A stretch of 23,379 nucleotides of DNA from VRUE01 sp036276735 (GCA_036276735.1 DASUOH010000030.1:1-23379), one strand, 5' to 3'; counted from the stretch's first letter, positions 7,557 through 15,173 are shown. Numbers and translations are program-made. Notes: generated from the letters alone by a model not told the origin.

Positions 7557-7618
7557 AATTGCTCAACAACCACTTATCGGTCAGCTTCGCTGACCAAGTG
7601 GTTTTTAAATTGTTCAAC
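7557..7618. promoter_or_regulatory. Direct repeats with TTGNNCAA boxes upstream of regulator 3
   Basis: AATTGCTCAAC (7557-7567) and AATTGTTCAAC (7608-7618) differ at one base and flank a terminator hairpin. Each contains a TTGNNCAA box (7559-7566 and 7610-7617), like the boxes upstream of regulator 2. They probably serve as operator sites for this regulator family. A TAGCAT -10-like box follows at 7629-7634. Confidence 0.45.
7568..7606 (+). terminator. Rho-independent terminator
   Basis: AACCACTT (7568-7575) pairs with AAGTGGTT (7596-7603), and GGTCAGC (7579-7585) with GCTGACC (7589-7595) across a TTC loop, leaving an ATC bulge. The right arm runs directly into T residues (7602-7606). It is a textbook intrinsic terminator for + strand transcripts, yet the nearest + gene ends 160 bp upstream behind another hairpin. 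That suggests a short + strand transcript or an attenuator ahead of regulator 3. Confidence 0.7.
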
Positions 7619-7670
7619 GAAGATGAACTAGCATCGGAGCGTTCCCAAAAACGTCCGAGAAGGAGCAGGT

Positions 7671-8261
7671 GTGCCCGTAAAGCAAGAAGCCAAGCCGCGA
7701 CTGGTCGACGAACGGCTTATCGCCGCTCTCTCACACGAGACCCGAGCTCATGCGCTGACCGTCTTCACCGAACGGCCGGCGAGCACCAAAGAAATCGCTG
7801 CGGAATTAAAGAAAAGCGTTAGCGCCGTCTGGTATCACGTCGACAAGCTCTCGAAGCTTGGCTGCATCGAGCTGGTCCGCAGTGAGAAGCGGCGCGGCGC
7901 GATGGAGCATTTCTACCGCGCGACGGTTCGCCACTTCTTCGATACGAAGACCTGGGAAAGCCTGCCGGAGGGCAGCCGGCTGACGATCGCGATAGGAATT
8001 CTCCGCTCCATTGCGGGTGATGTAGACGACGCGGTCCAGGCGAAGACCGTCGACACCGGTGAGAACCATCTCAGTCGCACGTTGCTGATGCTGGACTCCG
8101 AGGGGTGGGACGAATCCACCGCCCTGCTCGACAAGACCCTCGAGGGTCTGCTCGCGATCCGCGAGAAAAGCGCAATGCGCCTCGGGGAATCCAGCGCAAT
8201 GCCGATTCGTTCCACCGTCTCCCTGATGCAGTTCAAGCTGCCTTCGTCCGCCGCCTCCTGA
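7671..8261 (+). CDS. Winged-helix transcriptional regulator, paralogue 3
   Basis: This 196-residue paralogue of the preceding gene has LVDERLIAALSHETRAHALTVF, STKEIAAELKKSVSAVWYHVDKLSKLGCIELV and an Arg/Lys-rich wing (EKRRGAMEHFY). The C-terminal domain has SIAGDVDDAV, ENHLSRTLLMLDSEGWDES, LEGLLAIREKSAMRL and a final STVSLMQFKLPS. GTG at 7671 is chosen because AAGGAG lies 5 nt upstream and homology to paralogue 2 starts right after it. TAGCAT at 7629-7634 is a likely -10. The gene is preceded by TTGNNCAA repeats and a terminator hairpin, and is followed 54 bp later by ahcY with its own ribosome site. The target and ligand are unknown. Confidence 0.8.
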   Translation: MPVKQEAKPRLVDERLIAALSHETRAHALTVFTERPASTKEIAAELKKSVSAVWYHVDKLSKLGCIELVRSEKRRGAMEHFYRATVRHFFDTKTWESLPEGSRLTIAIGILRSIAGDVDDAVQAKTVDTGENHLSRTLLMLDSEGWDESTALLDKTLEGLLAIREKSAMRLGESSAMPIRSTVSLMQFKLPSSAAS

Positions 8262-8315
8262 TCGCTTGCGTATCCTTGCCTGGTCCAGCAGCTTTAAACA
8301 TCAGGAAAGGATCAA

Positions 8316-9587
8316 ATGGCAACCGCGGCCTCCAACTACGACATCGCCGATCTCTCCCTCGCCGAGGCCGGGCAGAAACGGATCGAGTGGGCCGATCGGC
8401 AGATGCCGGTGCTGGGCCAGATCCGCGAGCGCTTCGAGCGCGAGGGGCCGTTCGACGGGATCCGGATGGCCTGCTGCCTGCACGTCACCACGGAGACCGC
8501 CAACCTGGTCCGCACCCTGATGGCCGGCGGCGCCGACGTCGCCCTCTGCGCATCCAACCCGCTCTCCACCCAGGACGAGACCGCGGCCGCCCTGGTCGAC
8601 CGCTACGGCGCCGAGGTGCACGCGATCAACGGCGAGGACAACGAGACCTACTATCGCCACATCGAGACCGCCGTCGACAAGCGGCCGCACATCACGATGG
8701 ACGACGGCGCCGACGTGATCAGCGTCCTGCACGGGCAGCGGCCCGAGCAGCTCTCTGAGGTCTACGGCGGCACCGAGGAGACGACGACCGGCGTCATCCG
8801 CCTCGAAGCGCTGGAGGCGGAGGGCAAGCTGGGCTTCCCGATCGTCGCCGTCAACGACGCCGACACCAAGCACTTCTTCGACAACCGCTACGGGACCGGC
8901 CAATCGACGCTCGACGGCGTGATTCGAGCCACCAACATGCTGATCGCCGGCCTGCGGGTCGTCGTGATCGGCTACGGCTGGTGCGGCAAGGGCGTCGCGA
9001 TGCGGGCCAAGGGCCACGGCGCCCACGTGATCGTCTGCGAGGTCGACCCGCTGCGGGCGCTGGAGGCCGTGATGGACGGCTTCGACGTGATGCCCGGCGT
9101 CGAGGCCGCCAGGGAGGGCGACATCTTCATCTCGGTGACCGGCAACCGCGACGCGGTGGCGGGCGAGATGTTCGACGTGATGAAGAGCGGCGCAATCGTC
9201 TGCAACTCGGGCCACTTCGACGTCGAGATCAACAAGGGCGACCTCGACGCGCTGACCGAGTCGACCTACGAAGCGCGGCCGCTGGTCGCCGGCCACCGCC
9301 TCGAGGACGGCAGGGAGATCTTCCTGCTGGCGGAGGGCCGCCTCGTCAACCTGGCCACCGCCGAGGGTCATCCGGCGGCGGTCATGGACATGAGCTTCGC
9401 CAACCAGGCGCTGGCCGCCGAGTACATGGTCAAGAACCACGAGAGCCTCGAGGCCAAGGTCTATCCGGTGCCGCGCGAGATCGACAAGGAGATCGCCCGA
9501 CTGAAGCTCGCCTCGAAGGGCGTCAACATCGACGAGCTGACCGACGCCCAGACGAAGTACCTCGCCAGCTGGGACCAGGGCACCTGA
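8316..9587 (+). CDS. ahcY: S-adenosylhomocysteine hydrolase (adenosylhomocysteinase)
   Basis: It reversibly splits S-adenosylhomocysteine into adenosine and homocysteine, removing the product inhibitor of methyltransferases. At 423 residues it has the usual bacterial/archaeal length without the plant-type insert. Visible signatures are GIRMACCLHVTTETANLV and SNPLSTQDETAAAL, NDADTKHFFDNRYGTGQS (substrate site), VIGYGWCGKGVA (Rossmann NAD site), VTGNRDAV, NSGHFDVEI and the C-terminal NAD-contacting tail ending TDAQTKYLASW. The ATG has AGGAAAGG 5 nt upstream (8303-8310), and TATCCT at 8271-8276 is a possible -10. The leader is only about 35 nt, too short for an SAH riboswitch. The next gene follows after 4 nt. 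Confidence 0.96.
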   Translation: MATAASNYDIADLSLAEAGQKRIEWADRQMPVLGQIRERFEREGPFDGIRMACCLHVTTETANLVRTLMAGGADVALCASNPLSTQDETAAALVDRYGAEVHAINGEDNETYYRHIETAVDKRPHITMDDGADVISVLHGQRPEQLSEVYGGTEETTTGVIRLEALEAEGKLGFPIVAVNDADTKHFFDNRYGTGQSTLDGVIRATNMLIAGLRVVVIGYGWCGKGVAMRAKGHGAHVIVCEVDPLRALEAVMDGFDVMPGVEAAREGDIFISVTGNRDAVAGEMFDVMKSGAIVCNSGHFDVEINKGDLDALTESTYEARPLVAGHRLEDGREIFLLAEGRLVNLATAEGHPAAVMDMSFANQALAAEYMVKNHESLEAKVYPVPREIDKEIARLKLASKGVNIDELTDAQTKYLASWDQGT

Positions 9588-9591
9588 TCCT

Positions 9592-10602
9592 GTGCGGGCG
9601 ATGATCCTGGCGGCCGGGCTGGGCACCCGGCTGCGGCCGATCACCTATGCGATGCCCAAGCCGATGGTCCCGGTCGTCAACCGGCCGGTGATGGAGCACA
9701 TCGCGCGGCTGCTTGGGCGCCACGGCTTCGGTGAGGCGATCGCCAACCTGCACTGGTTTCCGGAGCTGATCGAGGGCCACTGCGGCGACGGGTCTGCCTT
9801 CGGTATCGACCTCACCTACAGCCGTGAGGAGAGGCTGCTCGGCACGTCCGGTGGCGTCCGCAACGCCGCCGGCTTCCTCGGCGACTCCTTCCTGGTCATC
9901 TCCGGCGACGCGCTCACCGACATAGACCTCGCCGCGATGCGCGAGTTCCACGAGTCGCACGACGGGATCGCGACGCTGGCGACGAAACGGGTCGAGGACA
10001 CGAGCCAGTTCGGCGTCGCCATAACCGCCGCCGACGGCCGCATCCAGGGCTTCCAGGAGAAGCCCGATCCCTCCGAAGCCCTGTCGGACCTCGCCAACTG
10101 CGGCATCTACATGTTCCGCTCGGAGATCTTCGACTTCTTCCCCGAGCCCGGGACGAGCAAGGCTGCGGCCGCCGACGACCCGCCCGGCTTCGCCGACTGG
10201 GCGATGGACGTCTTCCCGGCCCTGCTCGAGGCCGACGTCCCCTTCTACTCGCACGAGATCGACGCCTACTGGAACGACATCGGCAACCTGGCCGAGCTGC
10301 GGCAGGGGACCCTGGACGCGTTGAGCGGAGCGGTGCAGGTTGAGCCGGGGGCGCCGAAGGTGGAAGAGGGCGTCTGGGCGGCGGCGCCGCTTGAGGGCGT
10401 GGCGATCGACGCCCCCGTGGTCGTCGGCGCCGACGTCGAGATCGGCAAGGATGTGCGAATCGAAGGTCCGGCGGTGGTCAGCGACCGCTGCCGGATCGGC
10501 GACGGCGCCCACATCGTCGACTCGATCATGCTCGAGGGCACGGAGTTGCCCGCCGGCGGCATCCTGATCGGCGCGATCGCCGCCCAGGCGACGAAGAATT
10601 GA
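9592..10602 (+). CDS. Second sugar-1-phosphate nucleotidyltransferase (GDP-mannose pyrophosphorylase-like)
   Basis: This 336-residue protein starts with MILAAGLGTRLRPITYAMPKP, the nucleotide-binding signature. It continues with LLGTSGGVRNAA, SGDALTDID, FQEKPDP, NCGIYMF and YWNDIGNLAELRQG, which are typical of the family. A C-terminal left-handed beta-helix region (about 245-330, VVVGADVEIGKDVRIEGPAVV) follows. It is a paralogue of the enzyme at 4073 and shares its layout, but it stands next to ahcY rather than in the polysaccharide operon. GTG at 9592 follows the ahcY stop by 4 nt with no Shine-Dalgarno sequence, so translation is probably coupled to ahcY. The sugar and base specificity cannot be read from sequence. 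Confidence 0.87.
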   Translation: MRAMILAAGLGTRLRPITYAMPKPMVPVVNRPVMEHIARLLGRHGFGEAIANLHWFPELIEGHCGDGSAFGIDLTYSREERLLGTSGGVRNAAGFLGDSFLVISGDALTDIDLAAMREFHESHDGIATLATKRVEDTSQFGVAITAADGRIQGFQEKPDPSEALSDLANCGIYMFRSEIFDFFPEPGTSKAAAADDPPGFADWAMDVFPALLEADVPFYSHEIDAYWNDIGNLAELRQGTLDALSGAVQVEPGAPKVEEGVWAAAPLEGVAIDAPVVVGADVEIGKDVRIEGPAVVSDRCRIGDGAHIVDSIMLEGTELPAGGILIGAIAAQATKN

Positions 10603-10669
10603 CGAAGCGCTGACCAAGTTTTGACGTTGTGCGCGCCACACGCGCGCCGCGGCCGCCGACGATGGATGC

Positions 10670-11293
10670 ATGGGTCTGGCTCAAGCGTTCGTCGAGTGCG
10701 TCGTGCCGTCTCGCTGCGCCGCCTGCGGCCGAGTCTGCCGGTTTGAGGCGGTCGTCTGCACGCGCTGCTCGCGAAGCCTCGCCGCGGCCCAGCCACTGAC
10801 CAGCGGCGGCCCGCCGGGACTCGATCGCGCCTGGTCGTCGGCTCCCCATGAGGCCGTCGCCCGCGACCTCGTCACCGCGCTCAAGTTCCGTCGCCTTCTC
10901 CCCGTCGCGGAGCTGATCGCCGACCGCATCCTCTGGCTCGCCCCGGCGGCGCTGCTCAGCGGCACCGTCGTCCCGGTGCCCACCGCGCCGGTTCGTTCCT
11001 TCACCCGCGGCTTCGACCCGGCCCACGAGATCGCCGCCGCCCTCGCGGCTCGCGCGGACCTCCCGCTGAGCACCTGCCTCCGCCGCCGCGGAGCGGGCCG
11101 CCAGCGCGGCAGGCGCCGCGCCGAGCGGATCGGCCACCCACCGCTCGTGAAGGCGAGGGGAGAGGTCCCGCGCAGCGTCCTACTTGTCGACGACGTGCTG
11201 ACGACCGGCGCCACCCTCTCGACCTGCGCCCGCGCCCTGCGCAGCGCCGGCGCCATCCGCGTCGTCGCCATCACCTTCTCCCGGCGGTTGTGA
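10670..11293 (+). CDS. comF: ComF family phosphoribosyltransferase-like protein
   Basis: ComF proteins are needed for DNA uptake in competent bacteria and are widespread; their exact chemistry is unsettled. The 207-residue protein has an N-terminal four-Cys zinc motif (C-A-A-C-G ... C-T-R-C, about residues 16-34). ALKFRR and VPVPTAPVRSFTRGFDPAHEIA follow, then the PRPP-binding motif LLVDDVLTTGAT near residue 170. ATG at 10670 is the first in-frame start. The 67-nt gap from the previous gene contains TTGACG (10621-10626) and a GC-rich dyad. The comF, hpf, secA order that follows resembles the Bacillus arrangement. Zinc binding and the phosphoribosyltransferase fold are inferred from the motifs. 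Confidence 0.88.
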   Translation: MGLAQAFVECVVPSRCAACGRVCRFEAVVCTRCSRSLAAAQPLTSGGPPGLDRAWSSAPHEAVARDLVTALKFRRLLPVAELIADRILWLAPAALLSGTVVPVPTAPVRSFTRGFDPAHEIAAALAARADLPLSTCLRRRGAGRQRGRRRAERIGHPPLVKARGEVPRSVLLVDDVLTTGATLSTCARALRSAGAIRVVAITFSRRL

Positions 11294-11303
11294 GGCGACC
11301 TCG

Positions 11304-11534
11304 ATGCCTGAGATGATCTCGAACATGGAACGGGCCGCCCACATCAGGGTCAGCGGCGCTTTGGAGGGTGAGTTCATCATCACCGAGGAGCGCAGTGCCA
11401 ATGAGTTCGTGATTACTCGCGACACCTCTTGGAGGTCAATGCTCGGGAAGGACGAGCGGGACGCCACCGAGGAGGAAATTGCAGCCCTGGAGGCTGAGCA
11501 CGGGCCGTTCCTGCCCCCGGATAGCGAGGGGTAG
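11304..11534 (+). CDS. Small acidic protein of unknown function
   Basis: This 76-residue frame starts at ATG 11304, with GAGG 8 nt upstream, just after the comF stop. The sequence is acidic, with an amphipathic first half (ISNMERAAHIRVSGALEGEF, then IITEERSANEFVITRDTSW) that looks beta-rich. A helical acidic segment ATEEEIAALEAEHG and a Pro-rich end complete it. I do not recognise the family. Codon use is plausible for a gene, and the frame matches its length between neighbours better than alternatives on either strand. It could pair with the next small gene, 4 nt downstream, which is basic. A toxin-antitoxin-like pair is one possibility, unsupported by any motif. Confidence 0.55.
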   Translation: MPEMISNMERAAHIRVSGALEGEFIITEERSANEFVITRDTSWRSMLGKDERDATEEEIAALEAEHGPFLPPDSEG

Positions 11535-11538
11535 GTCC

Positions 11539-11739
11539 TTGCCGGTTCGGCGAGGTAACGCCCGTGCCCTCTTCGGCGAGGGCGCATTCGCCGAGGACAC
11601 GACGCGGAGCGGCCGCGCGGGGGCCAAGATATTGCGCGAGGCGCGCAGCCAGTTCGAGCGGGAGGGGGTCGAGGTCAACTCGAATGCGAGAACGGTTTAC
11701 GAGATCGCCGATCGGCGACTGCACGGGCTAGCCTCTTAA
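11539..11739 (+). CDS. Small basic helical protein of unknown function
   Basis: This 66-residue frame starts from TTG at 11539, 4 nt after the previous stop, with AGGGGTAGG just upstream. The sequence begins MPVRRGNARALFGEG and has a likely long helix AKILREARSQFEREG, then VNSNARTVYEIADRRLHG. It is basic while the upstream protein is acidic. The frame is also open upstream to 11479 inside the previous gene, but that start would overlap it by 56 nt. I do not recognise it. Moderate-to-low confidence, because it rests on an open frame and position only. Confidence 0.4.
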   Translation: MPVRRGNARALFGEGAFAEDTTRSGRAGAKILREARSQFEREGVEVNSNARTVYEIADRRLHGLAS

Positions 11740-11755
11740 GAGTCTATGAAGTGCC

Positions 11756-11784
11756 TTGCCGGATTCGATCCGCGCGGCTAGCAT
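11756..11784 (+). promoter_or_regulatory. Candidate hpf promoter
   Basis: TTGCCG (11756-11761), a 17-bp spacer and TAGCAT (11779-11784). It lies 28 bp upstream of the hpf start, which has its own strong ribosome site. It has the best spacing of the candidate promoters in the window. Confidence 0.55.
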
Positions 11785-11812
11785 CGTCACCACCGACACA
11801 AGGAGGCGACAG

Positions 11813-12166
11813 ATGCGGATCGAGGTGCGTGGGCGCAACGTCGAGGTCGACGAGGAGCTGCGGAGTCGGGTGATCGATCGGTTCCGGCGCGTCGGCAGGC
11901 AGGTCTCAGGACTCGCGACGCTGGAAGTGGTCGTCTGGGAGGAGCGCAATCCCTCGATCGCCGACAGTCAGGTGGCGGAGGCGACGCTGCGCGTCAAGGG
12001 CGTCACGCTGCACGCCAAGGAGCGCTCGCCCTCGATGGGCCACAGCGTCCACGAGCTCGCCGAGGACATCGCCCGCCAGGTCAAGAAGCACCGCGACCTG
12101 CGGCGCAAGCGCTACCGCACGCGCCAGCTCGTCAACCGGATGCGGGGGCGCACCGCCGAGGCCTAA
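11813..12166 (+). CDS. hpf: Ribosome hibernation-promoting factor, short form
   Basis: The 117-residue HPF/RaiA protein binds the 30S decoding region and silences ribosomes in starvation. It begins MRIEVRGRNVEVDEELRSRV, followed by EVVVWEERNPS, AEATLRVKGVTLHAKE and a helix HSVHELAEDIARQVKKH. A basic tail, RDLRRKRYRTRQLVNRMRGR, completes it. This is the short type, lacking the C-terminal dimerisation domain of the long HPF common in actinobacteria. ATG at 11813 is set by AAGGAGG 6 nt upstream. An in-frame upstream extension to 11756 would cover the promoter and is rejected. secA follows after 31 nt. Confidence 0.88.
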   Translation: MRIEVRGRNVEVDEELRSRVIDRFRRVGRQVSGLATLEVVVWEERNPSIADSQVAEATLRVKGVTLHAKERSPSMGHSVHELAEDIARQVKKHRDLRRKRYRTRQLVNRMRGRTAEA

Positions 12167-12185
12167 CCCCTTGCCGCGCCATCGC

Positions 12186-12191
12186 TACCCT
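12186..12191 (+). promoter_or_regulatory. -10-like box of secA (leaderless start)
   Basis: TACCCT ends 6 nt before the secA ATG, and no Shine-Dalgarno sequence is present in the 31-nt gap. Transcription would start at about the ATG itself. TTGCCG at 12171-12176 is too close (9 bp) to be its -35. Confidence 0.4.
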
Positions 12192-12197
12192 TGAGCG

Positions 12198-15047
12198 ATG
12201 GCGAACGCGAGGGACATGGTCACCCGCGCGCTGCGCGTGGGGGAGGGTCGCAAACTCAAAACCTACGAGAGGCGCGCCCGGGCGATCAACGAGATCGAGC
12301 CCGAGATGGAGCTGCTCGAGGACTCCGAGCTGCGCGAAGAGGCAGACAAGCTGCGCGCCCGCGCCCGCGACGGCGCCTCGCTCGACGACCTGCTTCCCGA
12401 GGCGTTCGCCCTGACCCGCGAGGCGGCGCGCCGCAGCCTCGGCCAGCGCCACTACGACGTGCAGCTGATCGGCGGGATGGCCCTCCACGACGGCTCGATC
12501 GCCGAGATGAGGACCGGTGAGGGAAAGACCCTGACCGCGACGCTGGCGGTGTTCCTCAACACGCTGGCCGGCGACAGCGTCCACCTCGTCACCGTCAACG
12601 ACTACCTCGCCCGCCGCGACGCGGAATGGATGAAACCGGTCTACGACGCACTCGGCGTCACCGTCGCCGCCGTCCAGGACTCCGACGACCACGCGGCGCG
12701 GCAGGTCAAGTACGCCTGCGACGTCGTCTACGGGACCAACTCTGAGTTTGGCTTCGACTACCTGCGCGACAACATGGCCGAAGCGCTCCAGCACTGCGTT
12801 CAGCGCGGCCACCACTTCGCGATCGTCGACGAGGTCGACAACATCCTGATCGACGAGGCGCGGACGCCGTTGATCATCTCCGGCGCCCCCGAACAGGCGG
12901 CGCAGATCTACTACCAGTTCGCCCGCCTCGCCCGGCAGATGAAGGGAGAAGCGGCCAAGGACCGGCTCAAATCGCAGGGCGAATCGATAGACACCTCCGA
13001 GGTCGACTACGACTACGAGTACGACGAGAAGCACAAAACCGTCTCGCCGACCGAGCGCGGCGTCAAGCGCGCCGAGGAGTTCCTCGGCGTCGACAACCTC
13101 TACGTCTCCGAGCACGGCAGCCTCGTCAACCACCTCGTCCAGGCGCTGAAGGCCGAGTCGCTCTACGAGCGCGACAAGGACTACGCCGTGGTCGAAGGCC
13201 AGGTGATGATCATCGACGAGTTCACGGGCCGCATCCTCGAGGGGCGGCGCTGGTCGGAGGGCCTGCACCAGGCGGTCGAGGCCAAGGAGGGCGTGCCGAT
13301 CGGCGAGGAGAACCAGACGCTGGCGACGATCACCCTCCAGAACTACTTCCGCCTCTACGACAAGCTCTCCGGGATGACCGGGACGGCGCTCACCGAGGCG
13401 ACCGAGTTCATGAAGATCTACAAGATGCCGGTGGTCGAGATCCCGACCAACAAACCAATGGTCCGGCTCGACCACAACGACCAGATCTTCAAAACCAAGG
13501 ATGGCAAGTGGAAGGCGGTGATCGAAGAAATCGTCGCCCGCCACGAAAGGGGCCAGCCGATCCTGGTCGGGACCGTCTCGGTTGCCGTCTCGGAAATGAT
13601 CTCCGGCGAGCTGAAGCGGCACGGCGTCCAGCATGCGGTCCTGAACGCGAAGCCCGAGCACGCCGAACGAGAGGGCGAGCTGATCGCCGAAGCGGGTCGC
13701 AAGGGCGCCGTGATGATCGCCACCAACATGGCCGGCCGCGGCGTCGACATCAAGCTCGGTGGCGACCCCGAGCACCTGGCGCACAAAGAGCTGAAGAAGC
13801 AGGGGCTTGAGCCGGGCGAGGAGGGCTACGAGGAGGCGCTGGCCGAGAAGATCGCCGAGATGGAGCCGCGGTGCAAGGCCGAGGCCGGGGAAGTGCGTGA
13901 GCTCGGCGGCCTCTACATCTGCGGAACCGAGCGGCACGAATCGCGCCGCATCGACAACCAGCTGCGCGGCCGCTCGGGCCGCCAGGGCGACCCCGGCGAG
14001 AGCCGCTTCTTCCTCTCCGCCGAAGACGACGTGATCCGCCTCTTCGCCGGCGATCGGATCTACAAAATCCTCGATCGCCTGGGTCCGGTCGACGAGGAGG
14101 GCGGCGAAGTGCCGCTCGAGGCCAAGATGCTGACGAAAACGGTCGAGGGGGCCCAGAAGAAGGTCGAGGAACAGAACTTCCTGATCCGCAAACGGGTGCT
14201 CGAGTACGACGACGTGATGAACGAGCAGCGGCGCGTCGTCTACAAATACCGCCGCGAGATCCTCGAAGGGCGCGACATGTCCGACATCGCCCGCGACGAG
14301 CTCGAGGGCGTCGTCGAGCGCCTCGTCGACGAGTACACGCCCGGCGACGTACTCGACGAGTGGGACATGGCCGAGCTGGAGAAACAGCTGCGCCAGATCT
14401 GGCCGGTCAGCGTAGAGGTCGCCTCGCTGCGGCCGGAGCAGATAGATCGCGAACGGCTCAAGGACGAACTCGACGAAGACGCCATGCACGCCTACGACGA
14501 GCGTCAGAAACAGCTCGGCGAGGAGCTGATGCGCTACCTGGAGCGCTCGATCCTGCTCAGCGTGATCGACAACCGCTGGCGCGAGCACCTCTACGACATG
14601 GACTACCTGCGCGAGGGCATCCACTTGCGCGGCTTTGCCCAGATCGACCCCCTCGTCGCCTACAAAAACGAAGGCTTCGCGATGTTCGAGGAGCTGATGC
14701 ACTCGATCTGGGAGGAATTCAGCAAACTCGTCTTCAACGCCCAGATCGAAGTCGACCCCGCCCAGCTGGAGCGCTCCTTCGGCGCCAACGGCGAGCGGCA
14801 GCCGGCCGCGCTCGACTACTCGGGCGGCACGATGGAAAGCCAACCCTCGGCGCTGGGGCAGATGGGCACGGCCGCCGGCGGTGTCGGCGTCGCCGCGGCC
14901 GTCGAGGGGAACGGAGGCGGAGACGGTGCCGCCGTGCCGCAGGCGGTCGAGACCGTCGTCAAGGACGAGCGCGAGAAGGAAGTCGGCAGGAATGACCCGT
15001 GTTGGTGCGGGTCAGGGAAAAAGTTCAAGAAGTGTCATGGGGCGTAG
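12198..15047 (+). CDS. secA: Protein translocase motor SecA
   Basis: SecA is the ATPase that drives unfolded preproteins through SecYEG. At 949 residues it is full length. Seen in order: Walker A MRTGEGKTL (104-112), the HLVTVNDYLARRDAEWM stretch, and GTNSEFGFDYLRDNM. The DEAD-type DEVDNILIDEARTPL and the preprotein cross-linking segment follow, then GMTGTALTEATEF, ATNMAGRGVDIKLGGDP, and the IRG/QLRGRSGRQGDPGESRF helicase motif. The helical scaffold and wing region have LRHLYDMDYLREGIHLRGFAQ-like sequence (here EHLYDMDYLREGIHLRGFAQ). The protein ends with a Gly/Ala-rich linker and the zinc SEC-C motif CWCGSGKKFKKCH, used for SecB or ribosome contact. The start is set by the homology. A long inverted repeat begins 9 nt after the stop. 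Confidence 0.98.
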   Translation: MANARDMVTRALRVGEGRKLKTYERRARAINEIEPEMELLEDSELREEADKLRARARDGASLDDLLPEAFALTREAARRSLGQRHYDVQLIGGMALHDGSIAEMRTGEGKTLTATLAVFLNTLAGDSVHLVTVNDYLARRDAEWMKPVYDALGVTVAAVQDSDDHAARQVKYACDVVYGTNSEFGFDYLRDNMAEALQHCVQRGHHFAIVDEVDNILIDEARTPLIISGAPEQAAQIYYQFARLARQMKGEAAKDRLKSQGESIDTSEVDYDYEYDEKHKTVSPTERGVKRAEEFLGVDNLYVSEHGSLVNHLVQALKAESLYERDKDYAVVEGQVMIIDEFTGRILEGRRWSEGLHQAVEAKEGVPIGEENQTLATITLQNYFRLYDKLSGMTGTALTEATEFMKIYKMPVVEIPTNKPMVRLDHNDQIFKTKDGKWKAVIEEIVARHERGQPILVGTVSVAVSEMISGELKRHGVQHAVLNAKPEHAEREGELIAEAGRKGAVMIATNMAGRGVDIKLGGDPEHLAHKELKKQGLEPGEEGYEEALAEKIAEMEPRCKAEAGEVRELGGLYICGTERHESRRIDNQLRGRSGRQGDPGESRFFLSAEDDVIRLFAGDRIYKILDRLGPVDEEGGEVPLEAKMLTKTVEGAQKKVEEQNFLIRKRVLEYDDVMNEQRRVVYKYRREILEGRDMSDIARDELEGVVERLVDEYTPGDVLDEWDMAELEKQLRQIWPVSVEVASLRPEQIDRERLKDELDEDAMHAYDERQKQLGEELMRYLERSILLSVIDNRWREHLYDMDYLREGIHLRGFAQIDPLVAYKNEGFAMFEELMHSIWEEFSKLVFNAQIEVDPAQLERSFGANGERQPAALDYSGGTMESQPSALGQMGTAAGGVGVAAAVEGNGGGDGAAVPQAVETVVKDEREKEVGRNDPCWCGSGKKFKKCHGA

Positions 15048-15055
15048 GCCGTCGG

Positions 15056-15168
15056 GGGCCGGTCCCGGTAGGGCTTCCACTTAATTTTTTTTGAAGATCG
15101 CTTTCGGCCGTCCGAGGATGTCGCCGCAAAAAAAGTACAAGACGTTCCAGCCCTACCGGGACCGGCCC
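15056..15168. repeat. Long inverted repeat, copy 1 of a structured repeat family
   Basis: GGGCCGGTCCCGGTAGGGCT (15056-15075) and its exact reverse complement (15149-15168) form a 20-bp stem. Inside lie T8 (15085-15092) and A7 (15128-15134), which can also pair. A 52-bp core (15093-15144) aligns without gaps to the core of the repeat at 17461-17571 (about 35 of 52 identical by eye), sharing GAAGA, CGGC and AAAAAGTACAAG. The arms of the two copies are different sequences. It lies between secA and the next gene, so it may serve as a terminator, a small mobile repeat or a structured RNA. Confidence 0.75.
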
Positions 15169-15173
15169 TGTCC

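Noticed and set aside
7557..7618. MITE or insertion remnant defined by AATTGYTCAAC direct repeats
   Set aside because: The repeats match the TTGNNCAA operator boxes seen elsewhere, and the inner hairpin is a normal terminator. No terminal inverted repeats or second copy in the window.
7404..7631. 75-codon plus-strand frame across the hairpins after regulator 2
   Set aside because: It runs through two strong hairpins and operator repeats, and has no ribosome site or recognisable sequence.
8262..8315. Possible SAH riboswitch upstream of ahcY
   Set aside because: The leader is only about 35-50 nt and lacks the pseudoknot-size structure such riboswitches need.
8301..9644. 447-codon open frame on the minus strand opposite ahcY
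   Set aside because: Same cause: the plus strand encodes full-length AhcY with all motifs, and the minus frame has no recognisable domain.
10621..10669. TTGACG promoter for comF
   Set aside because: No acceptable -10 at 16-18 bp, since the downstream sequence is very GC-rich. Not listed as a feature.
12132..14843. 903-codon open frame on the minus strand opposite secA
   Set aside because: Antisense shadow of secA produced by GC-rich codon bias. The translation is low-complexity Leu/Val/Asp/His with no motif, while the plus strand encodes a complete SecA.
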